From: SAR116 cluster bacterium
GTDB taxonomy: Bacteria > Pseudomonadota > Alphaproteobacteria > Puniceispirillales > Puniceispirillaceae
DNA: 7,759 nucleotides
NCBI GenBank assembly: GCA_004213025.1
Contig: SHBC01000049.1
Span: forward strand, 1 to 7,759
Direction: 5' to 3'
Shown here: positions 1 through 5,773 of the stretch, piece by piece
Numbering within the stretch: the first letter of the stretch is position 1
Layout of the letters: the number at the start of each line of letters is the position of its first letter
Made by a program: the position numbers and the translations under genes
Notes under the pieces: generated by a model
What the model was told of the DNA's origin: nothing
Database searches by the model: none
Seen by the model: the letters and a program-made list of their open reading frames with translations, nothing else

Positions 1-369
1 GCCAGGCTGCGCAACGACACAGCGATTCGCGTAATCCACCTCGAGAATGCGGTTGAATTTGCCAAGCCCCAGCAGAACCGCATCCGCCAGCGGCAGGGCG
101 CCGCCCGACAGCGAGGTGCCAGCCCCGCGCGGCACGACCTTAATCCCCTGCTCATGGCAGTATTTCATCACAGCTGCAATCTGATCGACGGTTTCCGGCA
201 GCACCACCGCCAGCGGCACCTGCCGATAGGCCGACAGGCCGTCGGAATCAAAGGCCTTCATGCTTTCGGTCGAATCAACGACGCAGCCGTCCGGGAGCAT
301 ACGCCTCAGCGCGCCGCAGATGTCACCGCGTCGGTCGATTACTGTCTGATCTGGTTCGGGCATCAACAT
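1..369 (-). CDS. glcD: Glycolate oxidase subunit GlcD-like FAD-linked oxidase, N-terminal part (cut by window edge)
   Basis: The visible 123 residues are the start of the FAD-binding (PCMH/BBE-type) domain of a GlcD-like 2-hydroxyacid oxidase. In this family the enzyme oxidises glycolate or D-lactate and passes electrons on, usually with GlcE and GlcF. The segment around residues 44-60 (DGLSAYRQVPLAVVLPE) is a GlcD signature. It is followed by the flavin pyrophosphate loop VPRGAGTSLSGGALPLAD at about residues 80-97, and then by LGKFNRILEVDYANRCVVAQPG running off the left edge. I chose ATG 369 because GGAC lies 7 bp before it; a second in-frame ATG at 363 sits farther from that site. A good promoter lies just upstream (404-433). 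The C-terminal FAD-oxidase domain and any glcE/glcF partners would lie outside the window, so the substrate is not settled: D-lactate dehydrogenase and other members share this N-terminus. Confidence 0.88.
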   Translation of the reverse strand, partial: MLMPEPDQTVIDRRGDICGALRRMLPDGCVVDSTESMKAFDSDGLSAYRQVPLAVVLPETVDQIAAVMKYCHEQGIKVVPRGAGTSLSGGALPLADAVLLGLGKFNRILEVDYANRCVVAQPG

Positions 370-403
370 TGCCGAGGTCCGTCAATAATGAACATTGGCC
401 GAC

Positions 404-433
404 ACTATACATCTAATCACACCGGCCTGTCAG
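404..433 (-). promoter_or_regulatory. Sigma70-like promoter of glcD
   Basis: On the minus strand, CTGACA (plus positions 428-433, 5 of 6 matches to TTGACA) and TATAGT (404-409, 5 of 6 matches to TATAAT) are separated by 18 bp. Transcription would begin near 397, giving a leader of about 28 nt that contains the GGAC ribosome-binding site. The fit and the position directly before the gene make this the clearest promoter in the window. It is a pattern match only. Confidence 0.6.
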
Positions 434-500
434 CGCCATGTCGTTGCTGATTTGCCGCACGGGTGCATTCAAAGAAATTATCGAAACGGGAGCTGAAATG

Positions 501-525
501 AAAAACGGCCGGCAATGCCGACCGT
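501..525 (-). terminator. Intrinsic terminator of rpmJ
   Basis: Read on the minus strand, ACGGTCGGC (517-525) pairs with GCCGGCCGT (505-513) across a 3-nt loop, with a single G-U wobble. The stem runs straight into a U run (501-505). It begins 24 bp after the rpmJ stop codon. There is no T run on the other side, so it should act only for minus-strand transcripts, separating rpmJ from glcD. Confidence 0.8.
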
Positions 526-549
526 CGGTCACGATATGTCCGGGCAGGT

Positions 550-675
550 TCAGCCCTGGCGAGCCTTCATGCGCGGGTTGCGCTTGTTGATCACATAGAG
601 GCGGCCACGACGGCGCACAACCTGACAGTTGCGGTCGCGCGTCTTGAGGGTTTTGAGCGAGCTAGCGACTTTCAT
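550..675 (-). CDS. rpmJ: Large-subunit ribosomal protein bL36 (zinc-free type)
   Basis: This 41-residue gene encodes bL36, a small basic protein of the 50S ribosomal subunit. The protein starts [16 protein letters not shown] and ends [12 protein letters not shown], the usual L36 termini. It has only one cysteine (residue 17) and lacks the CxxC...C...H zinc ribbon of the classical form. It is therefore the zinc-independent (C-minus) type, which is the normal one in alphaproteobacteria. GGAG lies 6 bp before ATG 675, which fixes the start. The gene stands alone rather than in a ribosomal operon, with its own promoter (717-745) and terminator (501-525). Identity is secure from length and sequence; the zinc statement rests on the missing ligands. 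Confidence 0.96.
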   Translation of the reverse strand: MKVASSLKTLKTRDRNCQVVRRRGRLYVINKRNPRMKARQG

Positions 676-716
676 GTTCGGCTCCGGCACAAAGCGGTTA
701 ATTCGAATGAGCGGGA

Positions 717-745
717 TAACTAGCACCGCACCCGGGCAAGGTCAA
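717..745 (-). promoter_or_regulatory. Probable sigma70-like promoter of rpmJ
   Basis: In the 91-bp gap between msrA and rpmJ the minus strand has TTGACC (740-745, 5 of 6 matches to the -35 consensus). After 17 bp comes TAGTTA/AGTTAT (716-722), a mediocre -10. A start near 709 would give a leader of about 34 nt. The strong -35 and correct spacing support it; the -10 is the weak part. Confidence 0.45.
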
Positions 746-766
746 TGCAGAAATCCGGCCCATGTG

Positions 767-1411
767 TCATGCTTGGCCGGCACAGACCACACCTGTACCC
801 TTGAGACCGCAATAGCCGTTCGGCACCTTGTGAAGATATTGCTGGTGATAGTCCTCGGCGTAATAGAACGGTCCGGCCGGGCCGATTTCGGTTGTGACCT
901 CGCCAATGCCGCGCGCCGCCAGCGCCGCACCATAGTCTTTCGCCATCTGGCGGACGAGACCCAGCTGTTCGTCCGAGGTTGTGAAAATCGCCGAGCGGTA
1001 CTGCGTGCCAAAGTCATTACCCTGCCGATAGCCCTGCGTCGGGTCATGTTCCTCGAAAAAGGTCTTCAATATCCGGCCAAGGGAAATCTGTGACGGGTCA
1101 TACACCACCAGCACCGCCTCGGTATGGCCGGTGCGCCCCGAACAGACTTCCTCATAGGTCGGGTTGGGGGTGAAGCCGCCAGCATAGCCAACCGCCGTGG
1201 TGAACACGCCGTCAAGCTTCCAGAACAGGCGCTCGGCCCCCCAGAAACATCCAAGTCCAAGATGGATTTCCTCAAGATGGTCGGCAAAGGGGCCGATTGT
1301 CGGACCTCCCAGAACGCAATGCGGCGCGCCTTCCCAAATCGGCATCTCGCGACCTGGCAGCGCCTCGGACAACAGCGGCATTCTTGCCTTGAAGGGATTC
1401 GAAAACAGCAT
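767..1411 (-). CDS. msrA: Peptide-methionine (S)-S-oxide reductase MsrA
   Basis: MsrA repairs oxidised protein by reducing the S-epimer of methionine sulfoxide, recycled through thioredoxin. The 214-residue product has the catalytic GCFWG motif with Cys55. It also has the family segments GYAGGFTPNPTYEEVCSG, GHTEAV, YDP and GTQYRSAI, and the FYYAEDYHQQYLHK block. Cys201 and Cys210 near the C-terminus match the two recycling cysteines of the E. coli-type enzyme. The N-terminal extension (FKARMPLLSEALPGREMPI) also matches that longer subfamily. I chose ATG 1411 because a GAGG/AGGA site lies about 5 bp upstream; the frame stays open to about 1453 without a better start. It follows pgk by 48 bp on the same strand with no terminator between, so it is probably co-transcribed. 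Confidence 0.96.
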   Translation of the reverse strand: MLFSNPFKARMPLLSEALPGREMPIWEGAPHCVLGGPTIGPFADHLEEIHLGLGCFWGAERLFWKLDGVFTTAVGYAGGFTPNPTYEEVCSGRTGHTEAVLVVYDPSQISLGRILKTFFEEHDPTQGYRQGNDFGTQYRSAIFTTSDEQLGLVRQMAKDYGAALAARGIGEVTTEIGPAGPFYYAEDYHQQYLHKVPNGYCGLKGTGVVCAGQA

Positions 1412-1459
1412 GACTTCCTCACACTCCACAGATGATATCGAAACAGGTCTCATATTGAC

Positions 1460-2665
1460 CTAAGTCTGGCGACGAAGCGCCTCGACACCCGGCAACGCGC
1501 GACCTTCCAGCCATTCCAGAAAGGCGCCGCCGGCAGTTGATACATATGAGAATTGGTCGCTGACCCCTGCATTTGCAAGGGCCGCCAGCGTATCGCCTCC
1601 CCCGGCGACGGACATCGTCTGGCCAGCCTGCGTGGCCGCGGCCACAGCGCGGGCCACCGCGTTGGTTGCCGTGTCAAAGGGGGAAAACTCAAACGCGCCC
1701 ATCGGTCCGTTCCAGACAATTGTCCGGCATCCGGCAAGACCGGCAACGCTCGCCGCAACGGACCGCGGGCCAGCATCAAGGATCATCTCGTCAGCTGACA
1801 CATCACCAGGCGTTGCGACACGGTGCGGCACACCCTCTGCCAGCTTCTGCGCAACAAGAAAATCCTCCGGCAGGTCTATATGACAGCCATGCGCCGCCGC
1901 CTTTTCAGCGATGGCGCGCGCGGTGTCGACCATGTCAGCCTCGACCAGCGAGGCGCCGATATCCTGGCCGGCGGCCAGCAGGAATGTATTGGCCATGCCG
2001 CCGCCGAGGATCAGCCGGTCGACCTTCGTGATCAGATTTTCCAGCACCTGAAGTTTTGTCGACACTTTCGCGCCGCCAACAATCGCCGCTACGGGGCGCG
2101 CCGGTGATGCCAGCGCCGCATGAAGGGCCGACAATTCCTCGCCAAGCGCCCGGCCTGCCGTCGCAACCTTCATCAGGCGCGGCAGAGCCTCAACAGAGGC
2201 ATGCGCACGGTGCGTACAGGAAAAGGCATCGCCGACATAGATATCACCAAGCCCGGCAATAGTTGCCGCAAATCCCGGATCATTCGCCTCTTCTTCGGGA
2301 TGGAAGCGCAGATTCTCCATCATCACCACATCACCATCGGCCAGCCCGGCAACGGTATCGCGTGCGCCCTGGCCAAGCAGATCAGCCTCAACCGGCACCG
2401 GGCAGCCAAGCAGTTCCGACAGGCGCGCGGCGACCGGCGCGACAGAAAATTCCGGCGCAACCTTGCCTTTCGGCCGACCAAGATGGGTCAGTATGATGAT
2501 CCGCGCACCAGCCTGTCGCAACGCTTCGAGGCCGGGCAGAATGCGCCGGATCCGCGTATCGTCCGTTACCGTCCCGTCGGCAAGCGGTACATTCAGATCA
2601 AGCCTGACAAGGCAATGGCGACCTGCGGTTTCCACTTCGTCGACAAACAGGAATGGCGCATCCAT
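1460..2665 (-). CDS. pgk: Phosphoglycerate kinase
   Basis: Cytosolic glycolytic and gluconeogenic kinase: 1,3-bisphosphoglycerate + ADP to 3-phosphoglycerate + ATP, reversibly. The 401-residue protein is full length (E. coli has 387). Visible motifs in order: RLDLNVPL (about 21-28) and DDTRI (Arg38) for the acidic substrate, HLGRPKG (61-67), MENLRF, THRAHAS, the hinge and nucleotide-side GGAKVSTK, then NGPMGAFE, GGGDTLA and the C-terminal STAGGAFLEWLEG. All key parts are present with no break. Start ATG 2665 has GGAG 6 bp upstream; the frame continues back to a TTG at 2683 without a site that good. No gap or fba gene lies beside it, so the usual glycolytic cluster is absent here. msrA follows closely on the same strand. 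Confidence 0.97.
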   Translation of the reverse strand: MDAPFLFVDEVETAGRHCLVRLDLNVPLADGTVTDDTRIRRILPGLEALRQAGARIIILTHLGRPKGKVAPEFSVAPVAARLSELLGCPVPVEADLLGQGARDTVAGLADGDVVMMENLRFHPEEEANDPGFAATIAGLGDIYVGDAFSCTHRAHASVEALPRLMKVATAGRALGEELSALHAALASPARPVAAIVGGAKVSTKLQVLENLITKVDRLILGGGMANTFLLAAGQDIGASLVEADMVDTARAIAEKAAAHGCHIDLPEDFLVAQKLAEGVPHRVATPGDVSADEMILDAGPRSVAASVAGLAGCRTIVWNGPMGAFEFSPFDTATNAVARAVAAATQAGQTMSVAGGGDTLAALANAGVSDQFSYVSTAGGAFLEWLEGRALPGVEALRRQT

Positions 2666-2847
2666 TGGGATCTCCCGTGGCAAGGCGGTTTCGCAGCTTG
2701 GTGCTGTCCCAGAGGCCTAGCCGATCACGCCATCACTGACAAGACCAGCCCGGCGAAAGCTGTATTTTGGTGAAGCCACTCGACCTTGAACGGTAAAACA
2801 GGGTAAACAAAGTCTTAAGGTTAGCTTTGTTTGTGATGTGTCCTGTT
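2666..2847. promoter_or_regulatory. Divergent regulatory region between pgk and the GT25 gene
   Basis: This 182-bp region must hold the promoters of two divergent genes. Toward pgk, TTGTCA (minus strand, near 2735-2740) is a fair -35, but the hexamer 17 bp on (TAGGCC) is poor. Toward the glycosyltransferase, TTGAAC (2786-2791) has no convincing -10. AT-rich sequence from 2792 to 2832 stands out in this GC-rich DNA. It contains two similar 9-mers 10 bp apart (GGTAAAACA at 2792-2800, GGTAAACAA at 2802-2810). It also contains a perfect 8-bp inverted repeat, AAACAAAG (2805-2812) and CTTTGTTT (2825-2832). These could be operator or promoter parts; no regulator is identifiable. Confidence 0.35.
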
Positions 2848-3675
2848 ATGCTGCCGATTTATGTGATTTCGCTGAAGGCATCGAAAAACCGCCGCCGCGC
2901 CATGACTGAACGCATGGCCGAGCTTGGTCTGGACTTCAGTTTCATCGATGCTGTTATTGGCAAGGACATTCCGGCTGACCGGAAGTCAAGGCTGCTTTCG
3001 GAGAAACGTCGATTGCATCTTGGCGCGCCCCTGTCCGATGGGGCGCTGGGGTGCCTGATGAGCCACCGGCGCGCCTGGGAGAGGATACGCGACACGGATG
3101 TCGACGCCGCCATCATTCTCGAGGATGACGCCGATCTGGCGCCCGAGGCGCTCGACGTGCTGCCACGCATTGCCTCCCTCAAAGGCCGGTTTGATCTGAT
3201 CAACCTTCATCACACATCGGGCCGGCCTCTTGTCGATGCGGCGCGAATCTCGGCAACGCACGCGCTCTCCATCACCCGCTATGTCAGCATCGGCGCGATT
3301 GGCTATGTTGTCAGTCGCAGCGCCGCCAAAAAGCTCCTTGGCGTATCGGTTCCCGGCATTTTCGAGGTGGATGTGTTGATGAATCGCTGGTGGGAACATG
3401 GGCTGAAGACGCTTGTTCTCACCCCGTCGATTGTCAGCGAGGATGGCCATGATTCGACCATCGGCTATCCCGGCGTGAAACCAAAATGGGAGCGGGACAG
3501 GCTGGGCAACAGGATCGCCAGAGATCTGAATCGCAAGCGCGACTCCCTTGCCAAGCGTCTGGCCTTTTCGGCAATGGTGCGGTCGGCAAAGCTCCGGCTT
3601 GCCGGGGACGCGCCGCGCAGGGCCAGCATCGATCTGCAGAACCCGGACCTGACCTGGCTGACCGAAACCAACTGA
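2848..3675 (+). CDS. Glycosyltransferase family 25 (LPS/LOS-type) protein
   Basis: Family-25 glycosyltransferases add a sugar, often galactose, from a nucleotide sugar to lipooligosaccharide or other surface glycans on the cytoplasmic side of the membrane. The 275-residue product opens with the family N-terminus LPIYVISLKASKNRR. It then has the motif GALGCLMSH (65-73), the acidic metal/nucleotide motif ILEDDA (90-95), LINLHH, IGAIGYVVSRSAAKKLL, and EVDVLMNRWWEHGL followed by SIVSED. The last 60 residues are strongly basic. The start is uncertain. ATG 2848 gives the usual N-terminus but lacks a ribosome-binding site. ATG 2836 adds four residues. TTG 2827 has AAGG 6 bp upstream and would add seven. 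It converges on the DUF6165 gene 58 bp downstream. Sugar and acceptor are unknown. Confidence 0.85.
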   Translation: MLPIYVISLKASKNRRRAMTERMAELGLDFSFIDAVIGKDIPADRKSRLLSEKRRLHLGAPLSDGALGCLMSHRRAWERIRDTDVDAAIILEDDADLAPEALDVLPRIASLKGRFDLINLHHTSGRPLVDAARISATHALSITRYVSIGAIGYVVSRSAAKKLLGVSVPGIFEVDVLMNRWWEHGLKTLVLTPSIVSEDGHDSTIGYPGVKPKWERDRLGNRIARDLNRKRDSLAKRLAFSAMVRSAKLRLAGDAPRRASIDLQNPDLTWLTETN

Positions 3676-3733
3676 TCTTCATGACATGCTATAGGGTGGG
3701 GCCTGACGTGATGGGCTGCCGGGTCCGCCGGCC

Positions 3734-4132
3734 TCAGCCCCTACCGGAATAATCCTCGTAGGATTTTTCCTCGACAAGCGCCGATCCGGTGGCAAGGTTG
3801 ATCTGCTTCTTCAATTCGGCCCGCCTGTCGTTCGTTACATAGACGGCGCGCGCCAGCTCGATGAACCGGTCACCAAAGCGCCCGGCAGCCTCCTCGGCGC
3901 GGATATTATCCTCAATATCCCACAGCTGGCCATTCACCGTGCGGAGTGAATCGGTCAGCGCAATCATCTCGTCACTGTCAAAAACACCGCCGCTGACAAG
4001 CCGGCGAAGCGAATCCAGTTCGGCGGTGATGTTTTCAAGCTTGTCCGGATCGGCAATCCGCGCCGACTTGATTTCAAGGATGGTGAGCTTGTCGACAACC
4101 TCGCCGACCGAAACGGGAACGCTGAGTAACAT
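3734..4132 (-). CDS. DUF6165-type small conserved protein of unknown function
   Basis: The 132-residue product looks like the DUF6165 family from memory of its pattern; no biochemical role is known to me. It opens with VPVSVGEVVDKLTILEIKSA (5-24), then has a charged, largely helical middle with WDIEDNIRAEE (71-81). Next come VYVTNDRRAELKKQIN (97-112) and a closing EEKSYEDYSGRG. There is no signal peptide or membrane segment, so it should be cytosolic. ATG 4132 gives the family's usual beginning but has only a weak ribosome-binding site. The frame is open upstream through the entire 13-bp repeat array to 4387, with in-frame ATGs at 4189, 4216, 4255 and 4294, so a longer, low-complexity N-terminus cannot be excluded. 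The nearby GT25 gene hints at surface-glycan work, by context only. Confidence 0.72.
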   Translation of the reverse strand: MLLSVPVSVGEVVDKLTILEIKSARIADPDKLENITAELDSLRRLVSGGVFDSDEMIALTDSLRTVNGQLWDIEDNIRAEEAAGRFGDRFIELARAVYVTNDRRAELKKQINLATGSALVEEKSYEDYSGRG

Positions 4133-4200
4133 GGTGTCGCTTTTCGCTGATGGGTCCGGAGCCTGACCCTGTGTGGCGCAGATTGCCATGCCGTGCAAGC

Positions 4201-4291
4201 CATCTTTGCCGGACATCTTTGCCGGACATCTTTGCCAGACATCTTTGCCAGACATCTTTGCCAGACATCTTTGCCGGGCATCTTTGCCGGG
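4201..4291. repeat. Tandem array, seven copies of a 13-bp unit
   Basis: Seven head-to-tail copies of CATCTTTGCCNNR begin at 4201, 4214, 4227, 4240, 4253, 4266 and 4279; a partial CATC follows at 4292. The first ten bases are identical in every unit. The last three vary in blocks: GGA in units 1-2, AGA in 3-5, GGG in 6-7. That pattern is what repeated local duplication by slippage leaves. On the minus strand each unit reads GGCAAAGATG and so carries an ATG. Because 13 is not a multiple of three, the ATGs cycle through all frames, none of which has a stop in the array. It lies 68 bp upstream of the DUF6165 start and 78 bp upstream of azlC. Confidence 0.97.
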
Positions 4292-4309
4292 CATCGCGGC
4301 ACAAGCGGC

Positions 4310-4337
4310 TTGTCCTTCGCGCCACCAGCGTGATAGG
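4310..4337 (+). promoter_or_regulatory. Weak candidate promoter of azlCD
   Basis: TTGTCC (4310-4315, 4 of 6) and GATAGG (4332-4337, 3 of 6) are 16 bp apart, between the 13-bp array and azlC. Transcription would begin about 25 bp before ATG 4370. The match is poor; it is listed because it is the best I can see in a region that must contain a promoter. Confidence 0.22.
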
Positions 4338-4369
4338 CAGATCGTCATCAAAAATTGTTGCGCACGCCC

Positions 4370-5095
4370 ATGTCTCCCTCCTCCCAACCACCCACATCGA
4401 CACGAAACCAGGAATTCTGGCTGGGTGTCAGACAGGAATTGCCGCTGCAGCTTGGCGTCGCGCCTTTCGGACTGGTTTTCGGCGTTCTCGGTCTTGCAAG
4501 CGGCCTGACGCCACTGCAGACCATCATGCTGTCCTCAATCATATTTGGCGGCGCCAGCCAGGTGGTTTTTGCCCAGCTGTGGGGTGCAGCCGTGCCAGCG
4601 CCGGTTGTCGGGGCCTCGGTATCGGTGATCAATCTTCGCCACGTCCTCTACAGCGCATCGATCGCCCCCTATCTTCGCAGCCTGCCGCTGGCCTGGCGGA
4701 TCCCGCTTGCCTATCTGCTGACTGATGAGGCCTATGCGGTGACAATCCACCGGCTTCGCAACAGCCCTGCCTCACCGCACCAGCATTACCATCTTCTTGG
4801 CACCGGCATGACCTTGTGGGTGTGCTGGCAGATCACCACCGTGACCGGGGTCTTGTTCGGTGCCACCATCCCGCAATCCTGGTCGCTCGGTTTTGCCATC
4901 CCGCTGACCTTCATTGCGATTGTCGCGCCGGCGATCAGGCGGCGTGCCGACCTCGCCGCGTGCCTGACTGCCGGCATCATTGCGGTGGCTGGCCAGCCCC
5001 TGCCATGGAAAAGCTGGATCATTCTTGCCGCCATCGGCGGGATCGCCGCCGGCTATCTGACGCACCGACGCACCACTCCAAAGGCAAACGCATGA
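4370..5095 (+). CDS. azlC: AzlC family branched-chain amino-acid exporter, large subunit
   Basis: AzlC is the large membrane subunit of the two-part AzlCD (LIV-E) exporter, which moves branched-chain amino acids and analogues out of the cell. The 241-residue product is of normal length. It starts with a hydrophilic tail (to about residue 28), then hydrophobic stretches typical of several membrane helices. Family segments are PFGLVFGVLGLASGL, IIFGGASQVV, SVSVINLRHVLYSASIAPYL and LLTDEAYAV. A long polar loop (about residues 125-143) includes RNSPASPHQHYH. ATG 4370 is the first ATG in frame; two TTG codons precede it and no clear ribosome-binding site is visible. Its stop overlaps the azlD start as ATGA, so the two genes are translationally coupled. 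Confidence 0.92.
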   Translation: MSPSSQPPTSTRNQEFWLGVRQELPLQLGVAPFGLVFGVLGLASGLTPLQTIMLSSIIFGGASQVVFAQLWGAAVPAPVVGASVSVINLRHVLYSASIAPYLRSLPLAWRIPLAYLLTDEAYAVTIHRLRNSPASPHQHYHLLGTGMTLWVCWQITTVTGVLFGATIPQSWSLGFAIPLTFIAIVAPAIRRRADLAACLTAGIIAVAGQPLPWKSWIILAAIGGIAAGYLTHRRTTPKANA

Positions 5096-5406
5096 TCTGG
5101 TTCGTGATGATCGCCTGCGGGCTCTTTACCTACGCAACACGTTTCGTGATGTTCTCTGATATCGCGCCGCGACAGCTGCCCGGCTGGCTACAGGATGCGC
5201 TTGGCTTCGTGCCGATCGCCGTGTTGACCGCCATCATCGTTCCGGCGGTGATCATCGCCCCGGAAGGCGGGCTGGCGCTGGCCGGAAACGCCCGTCTTCC
5301 GGCGGCGCTTGTTGCCGTGACGGTGGCGCTTGTCACGCGGTCGGTCCTGGCAACCATCGCAACCGGCCTCGGCGCGCTGTGGTGCCTTGACTGGCTTGTC
5401 TATTGA
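5092..5406 (+). CDS. azlD: AzlD family branched-chain amino-acid exporter, small subunit
   Basis: The 104-residue product is the small partner of AzlC, required for branched-chain amino-acid export in the characterised LIV-E systems. It consists of hydrophobic segments separated by short polar turns. These include the N-terminal family pattern ACGLFTYATRFVMF with the conserved TYATR, LGFVPIAVLTAIIVPAVI (about 38-55), LPAALVAVTVALVTRSVLA (about 79-97) and a short C-terminal hydrophobic end. Four hydrophobic stretches are visible, as expected for AzlD. The ATG lies inside the last codons of azlC (4-bp overlap), which fixes the start and indicates coupled translation. It ends 6 bp from the stop codon of the convergent pterin dehydratase gene, with no visible terminator between. 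Confidence 0.92.
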   Translation: MIWFVMIACGLFTYATRFVMFSDIAPRQLPGWLQDALGFVPIAVLTAIIVPAVIIAPEGGLALAGNARLPAALVAVTVALVTRSVLATIATGLGALWCLDWLVY

Positions 5407-5412
5407 GGGGTC

Positions 5413-5706
5413 TTACCCACCGGCAAAACGGTCACAGGCAGCGGCAAGTTTCAGATCAAGGTCGGACACGCCGCCAAGCGAGTGGGTCGTCCAGCGGATG
5501 GTGACGCGATTATAGACATTCGACCATTCAGGGTGGTGGTTGGCGCGTTCCGCCGCCATCGCAACCCGGGTCATGAAGCCGAAGGCGCTGTTGAATCCCT
5601 TGAAGCTGAAAGTCTTTTCAAGGGCAATGCCGTCCTCGGACAGCGCCCACCCGTCAAGTCCAGCAAGTGATGATTGCAGCTCGTCCTGTGCGATCAGATT
5701 CGCCAT
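5413..5706 (-). CDS. phhB: 4a-hydroxytetrahydrobiopterin dehydratase (pterin-4a-carbinolamine dehydratase)
   Basis: The family dehydrates 4a-hydroxytetrahydropterin to quinonoid dihydropterin, recycling the cofactor of phenylalanine hydroxylase. The 97-residue product is of usual length. It carries the full active-site signature: His57-His58-Pro59, Tyr65 five residues on, His75 in the TTH motif, then Asp84. The N-terminal GLDGWALSEDGIALEKTFSFK strand region is also typical. ATG 5706 has GAGG 5 bp upstream. No phhA (phenylalanine hydroxylase) lies in the window. The enzyme may serve a hydroxylase elsewhere, or another pterin role as suggested for orphan copies in other bacteria; that is inference. 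It is convergent with azlD and divergent from the flavodoxin-like gene. Confidence 0.94.
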   Translation of the reverse strand: MANLIAQDELQSSLAGLDGWALSEDGIALEKTFSFKGFNSAFGFMTRVAMAAERANHHPEWSNVYNRVTIRWTTHSLGGVSDLDLKLAAACDRFAGG

Positions 5707-5773
5707 TCACCCCTCGGCGCTTGCGCCCTGTTACCCGTTTCGGCGACTATAGCTGTCGGAGAGACCTGCCGCC
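5707..5773. promoter_or_regulatory. Short divergent promoter region of phhB and the flavodoxin-like gene
   Basis: Only 67 bp separate two divergent start codons. A near-palindromic ACTATAGC at 5746-5753 supplies TATAGT on the minus strand (5 of 6 matches to a -10, about 40 bp before phhB). The same bases give TATAGC on the plus strand. No matching -35 hexamer is seen at the right distance for either direction. The minus-strand use is more plausible because the leader length fits. Confidence 0.3.

Noticed and set aside
629..1093. 154-residue plus-strand open frame over rpmJ, its promoter and msrA
   Set aside because: It is antisense to two certain genes, and its sequence is Arg/Cys/His-rich in the manner of shadow frames.
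2120..2773. 217-residue plus-strand open frame opposite pgk
   Set aside because: It is the antisense shadow of a complete phosphoglycerate kinase gene and has no recognisable family motif.
3718..3733. GC-rich hairpin (GCCGG...CCGGC) in the gap between GT25 and DUF6165
   Set aside because: The stem is 5 bp with no T run on either strand; such short stems are frequent in this GC-rich DNA.
3750..3767. Terminator for the GT25 gene: AATCCT-CGT-AGGATT followed by TTT on the plus strand
   Set aside because: The 6-bp stem has only two GC pairs. It lies inside the conserved C-terminal codons of the DUF6165 gene, so the bases are explained by coding.
4201..4291. CRISPR array
   Set aside because: Units are 13 bp and directly abutting, with no unique spacers and no cas genes.
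4201..4291. Iterons of a replication origin
   Set aside because: There is no rep or dnaA gene and no DnaA-box cluster or AT-rich unwinding element beside the repeats; the context is ordinary chromosomal genes.
4150..4725. Long plus-strand open frame through the 13-bp array and into azlC in another frame
   Set aside because: It is open only because the repeat has no stops in any frame. It then runs antisense or out of frame through azlC, whose frame has clear family motifs.
5721..5753. Plus-strand promoter TTGCGC...TATAGC for the flavodoxin-like gene
   Set aside because: The spacing of 21 bp is too long, and the start site would fall inside the ribosome-binding site.
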